From a virus: DNA of 32,559 nucleotides. The notes under the pieces were generated by a model, which did not search any database, had not been told where the DNA came from, and saw only the letters and a program-made list of their open reading frames with translations. Both the position numbers and the translations under genes were made by a program. The stretch is from positions 1 to 32,559 of IMG/VR virus record IMGVR_UViG_3300037166_000095, one strand, 5' to 3'. This document shows positions 30,134-32,559 of the stretch, piece after piece. Each line of letters starts with the position of its first letter. The stretch's first letter is position 1.

Positions 30134-32559
30134 TTAGTATCCTTCCCTGTTCTCAATAAGATTAAAAGTGTTTCCCGTTTCAGTCACAAGTTGATCTGAC
30201 AACCAATTCATGTAAAAGATATTCTGAAAAGGTAAAAGCCTAGTCAATGACTTAATATCCTTTGTCGTTATGTCGGCATTACCCCGCGCTGACTGACCAA
30301 ACTTATTAGCCAATAAAACCAAATCAGCGGCAGATCCATAAGTTGGCCCAAGTGCTGCACCCAATGCTCCTCTGGTTTGGTATCTGCTTACGCCTGTGCC
30401 ACCAGTCAACACATCCCCTATGTCAATAACTTCCATGAGAACCCCTAGCACACCGCTCCTATCAAGCGATTCTTTAGCTAAGTTCTTAAGCTCTAAATCA
30501 GGCTCTTTCCCCTTTGAATATGATGATAGCACATAGCCCAATGCTCCTAAGCCTAACATTGATACCACGCCGGTGTATGTTTCAACATCCTTTCTTCTTT
30601 GTATGCCAGAAACAAGAGTTTTATTGGTTGCGGAAAACATGAATGATTTAAACTGCAACAAAAGTTTACCTGGGACTGTATGGCCTACAAGTGGAATGTC
30701 GGCTGCTCCTGGATAATTTAGGGTCACTTCTATGTCTTTAGCGATGGCGTGTTGGTATGCTCTCAAAGCATCGGCTTGAAAAGAATCTCTAACATCCCAG
30801 TTAGTCCAGTCAGCGACCCGAGTGCCGTTACTGCTTATGTTTGATTCTTTGCTTGTTTGGCTGGCAATATAATCAAAGTACATTTCATCAATACCGAGTT
30901 GCGCAAGTCGCGTACGAGCGCGCTTGGTTACTTTTCCACCATTAACGATTTTATGGATGGTTGACAGCGTGTCATTGATGGCAAGATTTCCGGCGGCTCT
31001 TTCTGTTAAGGATGTCCATTGATTAAATAATGTCAGGTCGCCATACGCTTGAGATAAGGCGCTAAAGGATTTAGTCATAAAGCCTGGGTTTGTGGATAGG
31101 GTTTCCTGATCTACAAACATGCCAACCCTAAGCCCAAGTTCGGATTCTATTGAATAGTTGATAGCTTTGATATCGCGGCTTGATATTTTACGAAAACTTG
31201 GGTCAGAAAGCATCGGTACAAGTCCGTGATAGATAGTATTGAATACCCCATTTTGCATACCGATACGGCCAACGTCTGTGATTGATGAAATCGTTATACC
31301 GCCTAGCATTCTGAGGGCATTGTAGGCTCTAAAGTTTTCAAAGAACTTTGACCATCCTGTTGAGTTTACATTAAAGCCATTTTCATAGATTCCTTTAACG
31401 ATATCGATTGAGGCTATAATGTCTCGCTCGATAGCTTTGAGTTTCTTATCTTCCCGTGCAATTTGTTTTCCGGTCATACCTTGTGTGCGCTGTACAAATT
31501 CAGTATGAAGTTCATTTGAAATAGATTTTCTCATGTCTTCAAAGCTTTCAAAACCAAGTTCTCTTGCTTTCTTTTCAAGGGCAATCAAGGGTGATAACCC
31601 TCTGGCATAAGAGTTTAAGAGTTTGACTGGGTCTTTTATATGCCATGGATGAAGCGCTTCTTGGTCAACAAGTAATGTGCGCTCTTTAAGTGAATTGGTT
31701 CTGTTAAAAGATTGGACAAAAGGATTTAGAAGTAGGTCTTCCTGATGACCTAGCACTTTATCGACATGTTGCTCGACGTGTGACCATAAAACATCATCGC
31801 TCAAATCGAAGGGGAATAGATTGCCTTCGTCATCGATAGTGTATTTTGGTGCATTTTTTGCAATTTCGCGTTTAATTTCTGATATTCTATCCTCAAGTTT
31901 ACCTACTTCATCCTTTGTTTTGTTTTTAACTTTGGATTTATCAAGTGATTTATGTTGTTTCTCTAAATCGAATATCTTGCCACGTATGTCTTTAATCTCT
32001 TTATCAAGAGGTTCAAGTCTTTCAATAGAAGATAAAATATCATTACGTAGTTTAATATCTTCAACGTCATAATATTTATTAATTAATTTGATCAATCTTT
32101 CAGGAGACTTATCAAGATTAAAAACAAAAGAACTATGCTCTTTTTCAGTTAATTTTAATTTATCATTTAAAGGCGGCAACTGATTTTTTAGATCTGCAAT
32201 CTTAAGCTTCGCAGCAGATTGAGCCATTTTTTCTTTTTGAAAATTAGCATTTATTTTAGCTGCTTCATTTGCAAATTTAACCTGCTCTTTTCCTGTAGAA
32301 TTCAATGACATTTTCTGCCATTTTTTTACTCTCCTGGCTTCCTTTTCATTTTCTAAGTTAGAATGAAAAAGATAATTTTTTAAACTTCTAATTTCACTTT
32401 CAACTTTATTAATTTCTTTTTGTAAATCAAGAGTTCTTTTATGAGCTATTTTTCTTGATTTATCAATAATTTTTTCTATGTTATTATTTATTTTATCACG
32501 TTCATCCACTAATGCTTTTTCAATTTTCTTGGATTCTTTAATATTAGACTTAACCTGTT
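30134..32559 (-). CDS. Large internal virion protein (T7 gp16-like position), C-terminal part; continues from 1-1757
   Basis: The frame is open from the right edge to its stop at 30134 and joins in frame to bases 1-1757; bases 32433-32559 are the duplicate of 1-127. In the joined protein residues about 515-780 are a long Lys/Glu/Asn-rich coiled coil coded by very AT-rich DNA. A globular part follows. A hydrophobic segment at about 1208-1223 (V-V-S-M-L-G-L-G-A-L-G-Y-V-L-S-S) precedes a C-terminus with L-L-P-F-Q-N-I-F-Y-M-N, a pattern seen at the end of large podovirus internal proteins. Its stop overlaps the ribosome site of the tail fibre. Likely an ejected protein; no enzyme motif seen. Confidence 0.8.
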   Translation of the reverse strand, partial: QVKSNIKESKKIEKALVDERDKINNNIEKIIDKSRKIAHKRTLDLQKEINKVESEIRSLKNYLFHSNLENEKEARRVKKWQKMSLNSTGKEQVKFANEAAKINANFQKEKMAQSAAKLKIADLKNQLPPLNDKLKLTEKEHSSFVFNLDKSPERLIKLINKYYDVEDIKLRNDILSSIERLEPLDKEIKDIRGKIFDLEKQHKSLDKSKVKNKTKDEVGKLEDRISEIKREIAKNAPKYTIDDEGNLFPFDLSDDVLWSHVEQHVDKVLGHQEDLLLNPFVQSFNRTNSLKERTLLVDQEALHPWHIKDPVKLLNSYARGLSPLIALEKKARELGFESFEDMRKSISNELHTEFVQRTQGMTGKQIAREDKKLKAIERDIIASIDIVKGIYENGFNVNSTGWSKFFENFRAYNALRMLGGITISSITDVGRIGMQNGVFNTIYHGLVPMLSDPSFRKISSRDIKAINYSIESELGLRVGMFVDQETLSTNPGFMTKSFSALSQAYGDLTLFNQWTSLTERAAGNLAINDTLSTIHKIVNGGKVTKRARTRLAQLGIDEMYFDYIASQTSKESNISSNGTRVADWTNWDVRDSFQADALRAYQHAIAKDIEVTLNYPGAADIPLVGHTVPGKLLLQFKSFMFSATNKTLVSGIQRRKDVETYTGVVSMLGLGALGYVLSSYSKGKEPDLELKNLAKESLDRSGVLGVLMEVIDIGDVLTGGTGVSRYQTRGALGAALGPTYGSAADLVLLANKFGQSARGNADITTKDIKSLTRLLPFQNIFYMNWLSDQLVTETGNTFNLIENREGY
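32433..32559. repeat. Terminal direct repeat, right copy
   Basis: Exact duplicate of bases 1-127 (see that entry). In a circular or trimmed genome it should be counted once, giving about 32,432 bp. Confidence 0.95.

Noticed and set aside
1-32559. CRISPR array, insertion sequence, integrase/att site, or diversity-generating retroelement
   Set aside because: No regular spaced repeats, transposase, recombinase or reverse transcriptase motifs were seen on either strand.
32433-32559. Biological terminal repeat as in T7
   Set aside because: The length equals a common assembler k-mer and the repeat lies inside a gene, so an assembly overlap is the simpler reading; coverage data would be needed to overturn this.

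Overview
The window is the genome of a small short-tailed (podovirus-type) bacteriophage. Its last 127 bases (32433-32559) repeat bases 1-127 exactly, so it reads as a circular assembly of about 32,432 bp. One large virion gene crosses the artificial cut point. Strong Shine-Dalgarno (SD) sites, sigma70-like promoters, a lipobox peptide and a T7-style connector/tail point to a Gram-negative host. The host itself cannot be named from the sequence. No integrase, CI-type repressor, RNA polymerase, DNA polymerase, primase or helicase was recognised, so it is probably a lytic phage that depends on host replication and transcription.

Layout: almost everything is on the minus strand and reads right to left. 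(1) An early block (23741 down to 20975) holds small regulatory, membrane and zinc-binding proteins, a YopX-like protein and a 30-residue lipoprotein. It is driven by a good promoter at 23793-23821. (2) A rightward island (about 19400-20905) holds structured, mostly non-coding DNA, tiny open reading frames, two plus-strand genes and a terminator. (3) A second leftward operon starts at an operator/promoter at 19345-19372. It carries a ribbon-helix-helix protein and a recombination set: a YqaJ-type exonuclease, a Sak4-like ATPase and an SSB-like protein. (4) The virion block (15390 down to 1, continuing from 32432) encodes portal, scaffold, capsid with its own promoter, two paralogous capsid-associated fibre proteins, tail tubular proteins A and B, and three internal virion proteins. 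(5) The last block (30130 down to 24474) holds the tail fibre, small conserved proteins, an M15 peptidase endolysin, a RusA resolvase and the large terminase. A small-terminase candidate lies alone on the plus strand and meets the large terminase tail to tail.

How the parts fit: recombination proteins plus RusA would make and resolve branched concatemers, which the terminase packages through the T7-like portal into a scaffolded capsid. The tail tubular proteins, internal proteins and fibre form the ejection machine. The M15 peptidase releases progeny. The most unusual parts are the structured island at 19.4-20.05 kb, the split terminase genes, and the duplicated capsid-fibre module that carries two beta-helix-like repeats.
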